The notes below the pieces were generated by a model. The model did not search any database and was not told where the DNA came from. It saw only the letters and a program-made list of their open reading frames with translations. Below are positions 12,493 through 24,469 of a stretch of 64,000 bases of DNA, in pieces; position 1 is the first letter of the stretch, and the number at the start of each line of letters is the position of its first letter. The stretch comes from Undaria pinnatifida (lineage: Eukaryota > Sar > Phaeophyceae > Laminariales > Alariaceae), in contig JABAKD010000009.1 in assembly GCA_012845835.1 (NCBI GenBank), forward strand, positions 8,707,413 through 8,771,412. The letters are read 5' to 3'. The position numbers and the translations under genes were made by a program.

Positions 12493-13860
12493 TATATATA
12501 GCACTACTAGCGCTTGGAAGGGGACTGCGTGAGACAAGACTGTTGTTTGCAGGCAGCTATTGTAACAAGCAGACGGGAGGAATCATCCTGAAGGCATACA
12601 CGAAGGAAGCGAACTAGAAGCGGTGAGAGACTAGGGACAAGGGATTGGAGACCTGGGTGCGCGTGTCTAAAATAGCTCTTGCCCTTCGTTGCCATGGCGC
12701 TTCAGCTGAGATCCGTGTGGGTCGATAATCTCGCTTGACTCACAGGTAGAAATGCAGACGTAAATACTACAAAGAAGGTAGAAAAGTACAGCAGCAAGCC
12801 GGGCCATCTTTGGTTGAAATTCATAAAATAATGTACGGAAAATAAAAACTTGGCAGTCTAGACAAGTCTTCTATATGAATGATTTTACGGGATGTTGAAG
12901 AAAGTTCCATAACAGTTCAACTCTAATTTATCGTTGAAAATCTCGCTTGAAGCAGTATCACGAACCCCACACGCTTCAGGATAACCGAGGCAGACACTGC
13001 AGAAATAGAAACAACAGCAGGCCACGCGAGTGATGAGAATCGGTGGTCGTGATCTCTAGATGGTGGAGGCGAGGAATGAGACGCCATCAAGTTTTATACA
13101 AAAAAATGACGGAGTCACGCAGTCCATGCTACGTACAGCAGTAGTAGTGTAGTACAGAGGGCAGGAGCGAGATTCTCCCCGCTTTGACTCACTTATTTTT
13201 TTTTTGTACGATGCGATGTAGACAAAACATTAGTACCAGGTATGCATCAATGGTATGAATTGCTTCGCAAGGCATGCATTTTTTGCTTCCATTGCTTTAT
13301 TTCGTGATCGTACTTTTACGACGAGTACTACTACTGTATTATTGTTGTATGTACCAGGTATGTATGCCATCCTCGAGAATCGCTTGCACACGGCGCCGCG
13401 AAGTTCTTTTGCTGTATATACGTGCTATTGCTCGTAATACAATCAAAACTGAGTCGACCTCCATGTGACAAACAAACTGCAGTCTGTGTCCATTGTGCTG
13501 TATACGCGCGTATCATATGTTCTGTAAGTCGTTGCAGGTTGTGGCAGGTCTTTTGTACATAGTGTGGTACGTAGTAGTGTGGTGATGTCTTCGTGTCGGG
13601 CGTGTAGGAGACAGTGCACGTATGGCCTCTGGCTGGCTCAAAATGCGCCAAAATCAATTGAAAGCTAGACAGAGTAGACAAATCCAGGAGGCTGGCCCAT
13701 GACAGGTGTCCTAGCGTGTGATATTTACTTGGTTTTAGTGCTGTACCTGTTTTGACACCAAACTTACCAGGCATACCTGATTTTGACTAAAAAAAAATAT
13801 TTTGTTTGTTTTGTGTATAAGTACGTACTCAATCGATAAGGGATGCATACAGCAAGCGAT
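12493..13860. other. Intergenic, no gene recognised
   Basis: No supported coding region. Contains TAC/GTA-rich microsatellite-like sequence near 13315-13350 and two GTACCAGGTATG motifs (about 13230 and 13350), a motif that recurs across the window. Confidence 0.45.
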
Positions 13861-13869
13861 GGTACAATC

Positions 13870-16800
13870 CAGCCCCTCCCCCCCCCCCCCCCCCCCCGGC
13901 CCCCACCCCCCACCTTCCCCACCTCCCCAGCCCCCCCACCCCATCCCACCCCCACCCCCTCGAACACTCCGCCCTCTCTCTACTCACTGATTGTACGACT
14001 TACCCCAGCATATACATGATAAACTGATGCATTCTTTCCAAAACCGTCACATTTATCCCCTCAAAATAGAGTATAGATTCCATGCACAAATTGTTGAGCT
14101 GCCCCACCCGCCCCACCCCCGCCCCACCCCCCCCCCCTATGATAAACAGGTGCATTTTTTTTTTTTTTTTTTTTTTCCCAAAAAACCGTCAGATTTATCC
14201 CCTTAAAGTATTTATAGCTTCCACGCACAAATTGCCCGCCCGTCCGCCCCCGCCCTCCATTCCCCCCCCCCCCCCCCCCCCCCCCCTTCCCCGCCCCTCC
14301 AACCCCGCTCTCGCTTTTGATCAAAACCAGCCCCCCACGTCCTTCAAAACTCCGCCCCCCCCTCACCGGTTATTCGACTTACAGGATTCACTTGATAAAC
14401 GGATACATTTCCCTCCACAGCTGTCAGATTTGGTCCCCCTCAGAAACGGATTTTATAGTTTCCGCGCACAGACTGACTAACATCACCCTGTTGACCCTGA
14501 TAGCTACACTGTAGTTGTAAGGGGAGTCGCCGACCTATATCCTTAATGAGGACACACAACCCGTACTGCGCGCGATTGGAGTATCACACACAGCTTGCAA
14601 AGATGAGTTTCGACAAAATGTTCGATCTCACAGCTGGAGTGTATTATAATTTTCATGATATCCGTAAACCAATTTTTTCAAATTTTGAACTGGGAGAGGT
14701 ATTATACATGCACCCCTGCCTGCTAGTGAGCGTTTTCTACTGGCAAACTGGGGGGGTATTTATGTAAGCAGGATGGTGAGAACGGAGTAACATGAACTGT
14801 TGAGCCAGCAACATAATATTAAATGTAGTAATAAAATATTATACATCATTTGCTCATACATAGTATATACCTAGTCGTTTTCGAGCAAGCGGTTTCGTTG
14901 ACATATATATACTACCTGGCTTGATGCAAAGGAAAGGAACACCACTCGGCGATCATCTACTACACGCTAGGGCATGTTTTCAGGAGCACCACTAACAAGA
15001 GCACCAGACATGGACGCGGCATCTACAGGACCACAACATCTTCGACGACAGTGGGGAGAAAACAGGACGTATAATCGTACACTAGATAATAACAATGTGA
15101 AAAAGAAGTACAGACAGATATGTTAACACTGCGGTAGACCACACTACCAACCTATTACGCAGGGTATTTCGTGCCTCCGGCCGTTTGCATGATCGCCTGA
15201 CAACCTCTACCAAACGCAGTAGCATATGCCTAACAAAGTAAAGTCAACCTCGCGTTCAATAGTGGCGACATCGCATACCACGTCACCTCGCTTGGTGTAT
15301 TTGTAAGGTGCATCATCTCTGTCTTAGAGTTGGCGACCTCAGAGCCCCACATCGGCACGGTAAAAATCATGGGCATAAAATCGTATATGTGAGACAACAA
15401 TAATGTGAAAAGGAGATACAGACAGACATGTTAAATTGGGGCAAACCGCACTACTACCAACTTATTACGTAGGGTATTCCGTACATACCGTCTGCATGAT
15501 CGCCTCCCAACCTATCTATGCCAGGCGAAGCATGACTAACGAAGTAACGTAATTGAGCGCGTGTACACTACGCGTTTCTTTCAAAACAATAACGATTCGC
15601 TTTTCTCCCTTTCGTTCTCATCGGCGGTGACATTGCACGACCACATCACCTCGCCTGTTGTATTTGGCAATAAGTATATCTTTCTTATAATTAGCGATGT
15701 CAGAAAATAATGGTATTTACATTATTGTACCTATCTTTTGAAATATTCTATCTTTCGATCCATGTACAATAACAAATTATGAAGCTTTTTAACACGTTGT
15801 TTAACTGGGTTGCATACTACATGTAACATCGAACCTTCTAGAATAATAAACATTACCAGGCGGGTGATATAAAGAGGTGTCTTCTTGCTAAAACCGTCAG
15901 ATTCGTCCCCTTTAAGGGTTTATAGTTTCCGCGCACATATTGAAATGCCCCCCCCTCCCGCCCCCCCCCCCTATCCCTCTTGTTCAAACGCCCCACTTAA
16001 AATCAAAATCTACCAGAGTAGTAAGCACTACCAGCCAGCTGATATCATCTCATTATCCTTCTAGCCATCCATGCCGTAGCTCCAACTCATCTCCGCCCTC
16101 CTCCCCCCCGCCCCCGACCCTTTTGTTCCCCGCCCAGTTCGTTCAAACGCCCCACTTACAATCGAAATCGGCCAGAGTAATAAACACTTCTAAGCAATTG
16201 ATATCACGCCATTATCTTTCCAGCCATCCATGACGTAGCTTTCATTCATCTCCCCTCCCCCCCTCCAACGCCCCCTCCTTCCCCACACCCCGCACCATCG
16301 CTTAGACCCAGCACCGCGCGTATAGCAAGCCCCTACATATATGATTAATACGCGCGATCGAAGGATCACACAAAATGTTGCGAAGATCAGTGTCGACCAA
16401 ATCCTTCATCTCATAGCTGGAGTGTGTTTTAATGTTATATGTGACCTAAACCTCTTGAACCCCCCCCCCCCCCCCCCCTCCTTTTTTTTTTTTCCGTTCT
16501 CTTGCTCAAACGCCGCACCTAATATCGAAATCCGCCAGAGTAATAAACACTTCAATGCCCTGGATATCACCTCATTATCTTTCTAGAGCCGTCCATGCCA
16601 CTGCTGCAATCCCCCCCCCCCCCCGCCCCCAACGCCCCCTCCTTCCCAACCACCCGCACCATCGCCTAGACCTACGTCGTAGCACCACGCGTATAGCAAA
16701 CCCCTACATCTATGCGACCTAAAGCCCTCCCCCCCCCCTGCCACATCCCCCCCCCCTCCCCCACAAGAGGGATTCATAGTTTCCACGCACAAATTGAGCT

Positions 16801-17183
16801 GCCCCACCTGTCCCTCCCCCCCCTCCCCCCCTCCCGCCCCCCTTTTGATCAAAATCAGGCCCCTACGTCCTTCAAAACTCCGCCCTCCCGTCGCCGGTTA
16901 TTCGACTTACAGGATTCACTTGATAAACTGATGCATTTCCTTCCACAGCTGTCAGATTTTGTCCCCCTCAAAAACGGGTTTTATAGTTTCCGCGCACAGA
17001 CTGACTAACATCACCCTGTTGACCCTGATTGCTACACTGTAGTTGCAAGGGGAGTCGCCGACCTATATCCTTAATGAGCACACACAACCCGTAATACGCG
17101 CGATCGGAGTATCACACACAGCTTGCAAAGATGAGTTTCGACAAAATCTTCGATCTCACAGCTGGAGTGTAATTTAATTTTTA
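13870..17183 (+). repeat. C-rich repeat block with a duplicated 360-bp unit
   Basis: Long poly-C and CCCCACC tracts alternate with a recurring motif, GTCAGATTTATCCCC...TTTATAGTTTCC.CGCACA (about 14045, 14185, 14425, 15900 and 16950). The segment 14292-14655 is repeated nearly intact at 16835-17183, including GTTATTCGACTTACAGGATT and CGATCTCACAGCTGGAGTG. Partial copies of the last motif lie near 16390-16430 and 17618-17645. Proline-rich frames here are composition artefacts. Confidence 0.8.
15070..15520 (+). repeat. Two diverged direct repeats of about 145 bp
   Basis: 15075-15220 and 15380-15520 share ACAATGTGAAAA.GA, TACAGACAGA.ATGTTAA, TTACG.AGGGTATT.CGT and GCATGATCGCCT. They sit between the two copies of the C-rich unit. 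Confidence 0.7.
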
Positions 17184-17683
17184 CAATATACCTACTACTG
17201 CTGTATATGTGGTCAAAATAGTGTACGGTTGTGAGTATAAAGTATTATATGTATATGTTATTATTGGGGATACTTGTTTGTTGTACCTTGTATGGTGTGA
17301 GAAATCGATTGGTCTGGAGGATTAGCTTCTTTTTTTTTTTTTTCTATCCTCCGGCGGATGGGGAAAAATAAAGCTTGAGCTCACCACACTTCCACGTATT
17401 TTCATACGCGTCGTGTGTCGATTTAACTCAGTTGCTTTCGCAGCCCAACGCTAGCTGGCGCACCCTTCGGGTCTTATTGTAGGTATAGCGTATGGAGGAT
17501 TAGCAATACAGAAGAATAGAACACAGGTTGGTCTTGTTTATTATACCTTATTATAACTAAGTACACTGGTTGGTATTTATACTACGCGAAATCGTAATCT
17601 ACATATATATATCGACAAAATCTTCGATCTCACAGCTGGAGTGGATTTTTATTTCTATAATATATCATATACAGATACGAGTA

Positions 17684-18330
17684 ATGAAGGGAAACCGCGG
17701 TGGATGAAAGTAGGAAGGAGACCGCAGACAGGGTAGCAAGGTACCAGGCCGACTAGTAGGTGGAACCTTTCTATCTATGCCACTCGTACCGCCAACTGCT
17801 GCGGCTGCTCGGAATGTGATGTCTTGGTACTTTGATTTTTCCGTGAATTTATTTTTTTCTTTCTTTTTTTTTTTTTTTTTTTTTTTTCTTCCCCCTTCTT
17901 ATCCTTATGAAGGGAGTCTTGCATGGTGGGTAGGTGACGAGCCTGTTTTATTTGGCCCTCCCAGTCTTCCTTCTTCTACTTGTTTCTTTTTTCCGGGGTA
18001 TTTTTTCCCTTTCTTTCCCCCTTGCATGTCCATTTTGGCTCATGCTCGGGGTATGTATCTATCTCCCGTGCTTTGGCTCCCCTTTTTATTTATTTATTTA
18101 TTTATTTTGTCTTGGTTTCTTTCGTTGTTTCTCTCTTTTACAAGGTATTTTGGTTTAATGAGAAGAACACAAAGGGGGGAGGGGGGGAAACAGAAGGAGT
18201 AGAAGGAAAGCCGTCCAAGGGAATGGGGGCAGGGGGGGCAACAGGAGGAATAGAAGGGAGACCGCGGTGGACGAAGGCAGGAAGGAGATGGCAGACAGGG
18301 TAGCAAGGTACCAGGCTGACTAGTAGGTAC
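17684..18330 (+). repeat. Duplicated motif flanking T-rich low-complexity DNA
   Basis: 17684-17762 and 18250-18330 share AGGGA.ACCGCGGTGGA and GACAGGGTAGCAAGGTACCA. Between them, and on to about 18640, lie long T and TTTTG/TTTA runs that produce hydrophobic Phe/Leu-rich frames on the plus strand. I do not call those frames genes. Confidence 0.7.
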
Positions 18331-19064
18331 ATAGCACTTTTCGTCTTTCTCTGGGGTATTTTTTTCCCCTTTGTTCCCTCCTTGCGTGTCCAGGTTTTTG
18401 GCTCGTGTTCGGATTATCTTATTTTGGTTTTACTTTACTTTATTTTATTTCATTTTATTATGTTTCTTTTCCGAGCTTTGGCTCTCCTTTCCGGTTGGGT
18501 TGTTTCTTCGATTTCCCCTTCATTTTGTTTGTTTCATTTTTTGTTTTATTTTTATCTTTGTTTTTATTTGTTTTCTTATTTTGTTTTTGTTTTTTGTTTT
18601 TTGTTTTTGTTTTTGTTTTTGTTTATTTCGTATTTCTCTCTTCCAATGTATTTCTGTTGCTGACGTATGTATGTTGTGCCTGTCGTACCCAGTACTAGGG
18701 CATGACATTGCGTTGTCGAATGCATTACGATGCATTATCTCTGTGTCGTGGCTTGTGACCACAGAGCTGATCTTTCTAGGGTGAAGAATCAGTACGGACA
18801 CTGGGTGTGCTGGATGTCGACGAGTAGAAGAACGGTTTAATGTGAAGAACACACACACAATGAAGGGCGAAGACACCTCTAGAGGCACAACTAACTAATC
18901 TACATTGCTGACGAATACGAGTCACCTGAAATCGCGTGCTCGCATGTATGTGTGGTATACGTGCTCGTAATTTTGTAGGTAACATACCAGTGCTGTCAAC
19001 CATGACGAAGAATCCTCGAAACCAACGCCCGAAGACTCAGCTCACCGTGGCAATACACGTCAAG

Positions 19065-20071
19065 AAGTATCGACTCTCTTTGCCCCTTTGTCGACAGATA
19101 TGTACTATTAATACCACGTCTCAATATCTGGACTAAAGGTGACCGATTTCCGTTCTCGATTCTTGTTGTGGGTAGTTTTAACAGCTGATTTGATCTTGGT
19201 CTTGGTTGCTGGTTTTGCCATTTCCTTCGGGATTCTGACTGTAAAAGTAGTTTTGGTGGCTGTGTCTTCTTTTTCTTTTGATGAAATCCCGTGCTCCCAT
19301 GTGTGGTATACCTGCTCGTAATTTGGAGGTAACATACCAGTGCTGCCAACCATGACGAAGAATCTTCGAAACCAACGCCCGAAGACTCAGTTCACCATGA
19401 CAATACACGTTCAATCAGCCATCTTCTCTAGAAGAAGCCCTGCTCGTAGTTTGTAGGTAACATACCAGTGCTGCCAACCATGACGAAGAATCATCGAAAC
19501 CAACGCCCTAAGACTCAGTTCACCATGGCAATACATAGTGAACTGAGTCTTAGGGCGTTGGTTTCGAGGATTCTTCGTCATGGTTGGCAGCACTGGTATA
19601 TACTGGTATACATAGTGAACTGAGTCTTAGGGCGTTGGTTTCGAGGATTCTTCGTCATGGTTGGCAGCACTGGTATGTTACCTACAAATTACGAGCAGGG
19701 CTTCTTCTAGAGAAGATGGCTGATTGACGTGTATTGTCATGGTGAACTGAGTCTTCGGGCGTTGGTTTCGAAGATTCTTCGTCATGGTTGGCAGCACTGG
19801 TATGTTACCTCCAAATTACGAGCAGGTATACCACACATGGGAGCACGGGATTTCATCAAAAGAAGAAGAGGAAACAGCCAACAAAAACTTCTTTTACAGT
19901 CAGAATCCCGAAGGAAATGGCAAAAACAGCAATCAAGACCAAGATCAAATCAGCTGTTAAAACTACCCACAACAAGGATCGAGAACGGAAATCGGTCACC
20001 TTTAGTCCAGATATTGAGACGTGGTATCAATAGTACATATCTGTTGACAAAGGGGTAAAGAGAGTCGATAA
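19065..20071. repeat. Foldback element: 1-kb near-perfect inverted repeat
   Basis: The left arm (19065 to about 19526) and right arm (about 19536-20071) are inverted copies of each other, from CGACTCTCTTTGCCCCTTTG at the left edge to its complement at the right. The centre is a spacer of about 10 bases near 19530. An 80-bp unit (GTAACATACCAGTGCTG... ACTCAG.TCACCATG) occurs three times on the left side (first copy starting near 18978, just outside the arm) and three times inverted on the right. The right arm has one extra inner copy. The arms differ at scattered positions and by short indels. Confidence 0.85.
19788..20033 (+). CDS. Small conserved frame in the foldback arm, RVxF-like motif
   Basis: Unidentified 81-residue frame in the right arm. 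Its inverted counterpart in the left arm (minus strand, 19353-19108) encodes almost the same sequence. The C-terminal half is basic (KTKIKSAVKTTHNKDRERK) and runs into KSVTFSPDIETW. KSVTF fits the RVxF docking motif for protein phosphatase 1, though such short motifs arise by chance. Most differences between arms are conservative, but two arms of one palindrome can be kept alike by gene conversion. It may be a transposon or exon fragment carried by the palindrome. No family recognised. Confidence 0.3.
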   Translation: MAALVCYLQITSRYTTHGSTGFHQKKKRKQPTKTSFTVRIPKEMAKTAIKTKIKSAVKTTHNKDRERKSVTFSPDIETWYQ

Positions 20072-21200
20072 TAGGGCTGGGTTATTTTGGAAAATTATAG
20101 CGAGGGCTGACTAAGTTGTATAAAATGTAGGAAGTAGATTAAGGAATACGAGACCAATAGGACATCGGGAAAGGAGGATCATCATCACCGATTACGAGTA
20201 AGTTCGTACGTGATATATCACTGTAGGAATGAATGTGCTTGCGTCCATCATACAGGTTGAAAATGAGTGCAGGTCTGTTAGTTGATCTACATTTGATGCA
20301 TACTGTGAGACGATCACAAGACAAGAGCTTTTGCAGGCAATTTGGTTTTGGCCTTTGTGATGGGGATTTTATGTCTTCGCAGGTTCTACAGGCACTGCAA
20401 GGTCGTTCTCACAGGTGTTTCAGGAGCAATGGTGCTGCAAACTGGTTCTAGTCTTTAATTCTGTATGAGGAATGTAAGCCTTTCTATAGCTGCTCTTTCT
20501 CATGCTAAAAACTGACCGGAATTGGAAACATGGTTTAGGGACATTATCATATTGGAATGGGAACGGGGGAAGCTCGATAAGTACGTTGGAATTTTGAGGA
20601 TTGTAAAGAATGCATTAATATTAATCAATGGAAACAAAATAATATTCCAGATGTCAGTGGAGCTATACACGTCGTGGGAATTACTGCATACAGCGGAGCT
20701 GCTTACATCTGGGGAGCTACTACACAAGTACTTTCAAGGCGCGTAGGAATTTACTACCTATAGTTATGCATGAATAAATGTAGACCTTGAAACTTTTATC
20801 GGTTGTTACCTTAATATGCATGGATGTTTATGCCTCGATAGATGTTTACAAAATGATAGATTCAAAATGATAGATTCTGCTGTTCCAAATCCGTTCCGAT
20901 AGTGTGTAAAGGATGTACAACAATGACAGACATAGCGAATGCCTACAATGAGATTGATGTGTCTTGGACACCTCACCTGAGGGATTCCATACGTTACTCT
21001 GTTAGTGAAGACTCGAGCTTTCGAAGGGCAGCATTTTCGAAGGTTTGCATATATATATTATGGCAAGGGGACAACTTTCAATAAACCAGGAAGGCAAATA
21101 TACATGTACTCGAAACGTTTTCCCACCCCCCTTGTCCCAAGCCACTGTTCATACCCGTTTGGTGGGGACAACTCGGTGTTACTAGATTCCATCGACCCCC
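20072..21200. other. Intergenic, no gene recognised
   Basis: Short open frames only, none with recognisable motifs. This is where the missing 5' part of the following retroelement (gag, protease, reverse transcriptase) should lie if the element were complete, and I see no trace of it. Confidence 0.45.
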
Positions 21201-21339
21201 TGCACTCCACTCGTCTCCCTAGGCTACATCGTTGGATACCATCTTCACCTTGTACGACGCAGCTTCGTCGAGTACATCGTGCACCACGAAGCCTCGTCGA
21301 GTCCGTCACATACTGCACAGCTCCTACTGCACAGCTCCA

Positions 21340-22300
21340 TTCATATCCACACCCGCAGACCCATCGGAGGCAGATACTCAACAGGCCAAGCTTGTCATTG
21401 CACCAGAGCTTCCAGTGGTGGTCATGCTCGACTGTGGGGGGGGGGCAGCATCCTTGTCTCAGAGGGATTGCTGACGATCAAAGGAGCAGTAGACAAGGAC
21501 TGGAGAGCATTGGAATGCACCAGAGCAAACATACTGGACAACGGCGCGAGGCAACTTAGGGTGACAACAGGGTCGCAGGAATGCCTAAGCATGTTGAGAA
21601 AGGTGAGACCAGACGTGGTGGTCGGTGACGCCTGCACGAGGTTTGAAGGGGTGCGAGAGGAGGAGGGAGTATCCAGAGCGAGTAGCTTAGCCCAAGCTTC
21701 CATCGCCTCAGACGCGCAAGTTTTTATACTCGAATGTTTGGGCAACCTTCTGCGAACAACGGAAGGAAACGACGAGATTCTCCCCGCTCGTGGACAAAGC
21801 GGAGATACTGGCGAGCCAAGTAGGGATTCCGTGGAGAAGGAAACGGACGTTCGTGGTAGGAATCAAAGGAGGTCTTGCCACGAAGGGGAAGCTAGCCGTT
21901 TGGAAGCGAAGGTTGGAGAAGGTAAAGCAACCAGTTCAGGAATTGAGGGTAATTCTGGGACGAAGGGGCGCATACTTCCTGAAGAGAGGTAACGGAGAGC
22001 GAGCGATTTATTCGTTCAACGAACCCATCGTCTCTTTGAACCGTGCTCACATCATGAGGGAAAAGCCAACCGAAAGGTATATCGCACACCCAGCGGATGC
22101 GGCACGCCTTGAAGAAGCTGAAGAGTTGCACTTCAACGACTACGCCAAAATCACCACAGGGCAGGAACACTACATGATCCCGCATACGGCCAGCAAAAGC
22201 GCAGCGGCAAACGTCATCGCATATTTCACGTCTCCTCCGATGCTACGAGCAGTATTAGTTGAACTAGCTGTTCAAGGCTTACTGGGAAAACCGGTACCAG
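21340..22300 (+). pseudogene. Retroelement pol segment: diverged cytosine-5 DNA methyltransferase-like domain
   Basis: Translated across two apparent frameshifts, this reads as the motifs of a C5-cytosine methyltransferase in order. Motif I-like is VVMLDCGGG (21418-21447), then GAVDKDWRALECTRAN (motif II-like), PDVVVGDACTRF at the motif IV place (21608-21643), QVFILECLGN at motif VI, VGIPWRRKRTFVVGI at motif VIII (about 21818) and NVIAYFTSPP at motif X (about 22210). The PCQ of motif IV reads ACT and the ENV of motif VI reads ECL: the Cys and Glu remain but their neighbours changed. One frameshift lies in a 10-G run at 21436-21445, the other near 21780. Methyltransferases captured by retroelements are known in algae and dinoflagellates. 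Whether this copy's ancestor was active is unknown. Confidence 0.55.
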
Positions 22301-22800
22301 AGGTCGTGGAACTGGAAGGATTGGCCTGCATGGTGTTTGAGGATTACCTCGCAGCAGCAAAAGCCTTTGAGGTGACAAGAGCGGTCACGAGATCGCAGGC
22401 AAAGGCCACTTCCCAGGAACCGGAGGTTGTCTGGGAGGCAGAACCGCCGTTACCTGAGGAGAAGATGGAGAATGCACCGGCGCAGACAATCACTACTACT
22501 GAGCTACCAGTGAAAGTTGATCACCCACGCAAACGCAGGGGACAGAGGGAGCCCATCCCGAAACCGAAACGGCAACGTGATCTGTTTGAGGAACCACCGA
22601 AGGGCACCAGCAGCCGTTCAAGTGGATCAGGGAAAGAGACCAAGGGGTCCCAGCGGTCGGAGCCATCCATGCTAGAAAGGGTGACAGCTATTCTCCAGAA
22701 TATGCCACAGCTGATGCAGAGGCAGCGCGAAGATATGGTACTTGTCAGGATTCGGAAAGAACTCCAGGAAGCGGGAAACCGAGGGGTGGCGAATATGTGA
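22300..22800 (+). pseudogene. Retroelement linker region, basic and low complexity
   Basis: Continues the frame of the methyltransferase-like domain to a stop at 22800. Composition shifts to charged, Pro/Glu/Lys-rich sequence with a basic cluster (HPRKRRGQ...PKPKRQRD) that could act as a nuclear localisation signal, then a Ser/Gly stretch and a short amphipathic end (MLERVTAILQNMPQLMQRQ). A further frame change is needed to reach the integrase, whose zinc-binding part begins within 100 bases. No independent function recognised. Confidence 0.5.
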
Positions 22801-22814
22801 TGGATGATAACGGC

Positions 22815-23880
22815 CTCTTGTGGGTAGCACCTGGGAAAGGTCCCACGACTTGCAGTTCCCCAATATCTCGTTCCAGGGATTATGGCACTGGCGCACAGCA
22901 CCTATGGACATCCAGGGACGGCGAGAACTGCAGCTTTGATTAGTCGTCGGTACTGCTGGCCCACCCTCATTAGGGACGTTAGAGACTACGTCCCCTCGTG
23001 TGGGTGCAGGCGTCGCAAGCGGTCAGCGAGTCAGCGGGTTGCCATGCTACCGGCGAGGTTTCTGCGACCCGGCGAAGTACTCGAAGTCGGCATTCAGGAC
23101 ATGGGGGTAAAGTCGGACGCAGGCAACAAAGTTCTACTGGTGGCGGTCGACAAAGCCAGCAAGTTCTTGTTCAGCTTCCCGCTCCCCACGAAAGAAGCAC
23201 TCGGAGTAGCGAGGAAACCGCTCGAAGTGATGGTTACTTTTGGGCTACCGCTCTATGTTCGCAGTGATCCGGGATCCGAGTTCACGGCAGAGGTGATGCA
23301 ACACTTATGCAAATGGTTGAACGTGGCCATCGCATATGGGCCTGCCGACCATCCAGATGCACAGGGGACGGTGGAGAGACTGGGGGGTGGCTACACGAAT
23401 CACTAGGGGAACTGTACAAGACTTGGCCTCGCAGATGAGACGAGTATGTACAGTCGGCACTGTGGATCCATCGTACCACGCCGGACCTGCGCTTACCGGG
23501 GAAGCCAACTTCCTTCCGTCTTTTCTTCGGTCATGATGCACGCATGAAACTTGATGCTACGCCCCCCTAGGTCGATGGTGGTGATTCAGAGGCGGGATGC
23601 ACAGTTACGTGGCCGACAAACGTCAAGCGTACAAGGAGGTACGGGATGTACGGGTGGCTCTATTGAAAAGACATGAACACAGACAGAAAAGTCGTGAGAG
23701 TCGGAATGCTGAAATCGGTCGGACCTCGGCGGGAACCCGTGTTGTTGTCGGAGACAAGGTGCTGGTGAAGGATGCGGAGTCTGTGATGGCAAGGGAGGGC
23801 ATACATCATAAACTATCCCACGAGCACTGGACCGGTCCTTGGGAGGTGATTGAAGCTATCTTACCAGGACTCAGCTAGAT
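22815..23880 (+). pseudogene. Retroelement integrase (H2C2 + DDE core), frameshifted
   Basis: DDE integrase of an LTR retroelement (Ty3/gypsy-like). The N-terminal zinc-binding module reads HSTYGH...RRYCWP..IRDVRDYVPSCGC; its last pair is C-G-C instead of the usual C-x-x-C. The core shows the three acidic positions in VGIQDMG, RSDPGSEF and DAQGTVERL. The frame stops at 23406. The typical continuation (ALWIHRTTP..LPGKPTSFRLFFG) is in another frame at about 23455-23530, and the C-terminal GTRVVVGDKVLV...HWTGPWEV part lies at 23597-23878. At least two frame disruptions mark it as a pseudogene. It would join element cDNA to the host genome. RT and RNase H domains are not found upstream. Confidence 0.7.
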
Positions 23881-23887
23881 CGTCACG

Positions 23888-24469
23888 ATGAATGGGAGAG
23901 GGATTCGCCGACGACGGGCGTCAGCAGCGAATATCAAGATGTTCCACTTACGTCCGGACGACGTTCGTCACGACTTCGAAAACGAATATGCTCACCTGGC
24001 ATGGGGAGTTGACTTCGGACTTGGGGAGCCGTCGATTGTAGTGTCGCCTATGTATACCCTAATAGACAGAAAGGCTGTGATGGGTCAGGGCAATGCTTGG
24101 AAGTGGCGATACAAGGGACGATTCGTCGATGGCACGGAGTCGCAATGGCTGTCCGAAGAAGAGGCATGAGACAGTTTCACCCCTTTACAGCTGGACGTTT
24201 TCCATGCGCTGTGGGAAACATATCACGGAGCGGAGTGCCAGGCAAGGCCGACTTCGACGCTAACGCGGAAGGAAAGCGATGGGATCGATCGCGAACATGC
24301 GTTGAAACAACACCCCGTGGGGACCGTGATCTGGAGGGAATTTGCGGACGCTGAAGGAAACAAGAAGCGTCACCTTTTAAAGGTCTTCGACAACAAGTCA
24401 CCGTACTGGCGGGTTCGGTACGCAGACGGAGATTGGGAGGGGCTCATTGAACGTGAGATCCTGAAATAA
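23888..24469 (+). pseudogene. Retroelement C-terminal tail with Tudor/chromo-like repeats
   Basis: Downstream of the integrase C-terminal domain, two segments in different frames carry similar motifs: WKWRYKGRFVDGTESQWL near 24100-24160 and YWRVRYADGDWEGLIERE near 24405-24466, ending in TAA at 24467-24469. Aromatic residues followed by DGD.E are typical of Tudor- or chromo-like tails that direct integration to chromatin. The change of frame at about 24170 interrupts it. The domain name is an inference from these short motifs. Confidence 0.45.

Noticed and set aside
13802-16852. Proline-rich and glycine-rich frames
   Set aside because: Translation of poly-C/poly-G tracts in repeated C-rich units.
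17777-18784. Long hydrophobic Phe/Leu-rich frames resembling membrane proteins
   Set aside because: They come from T-rich and TTTTG/TTTA low-complexity DNA. Overlapping frames look equally hydrophobic and there is no conserved motif.
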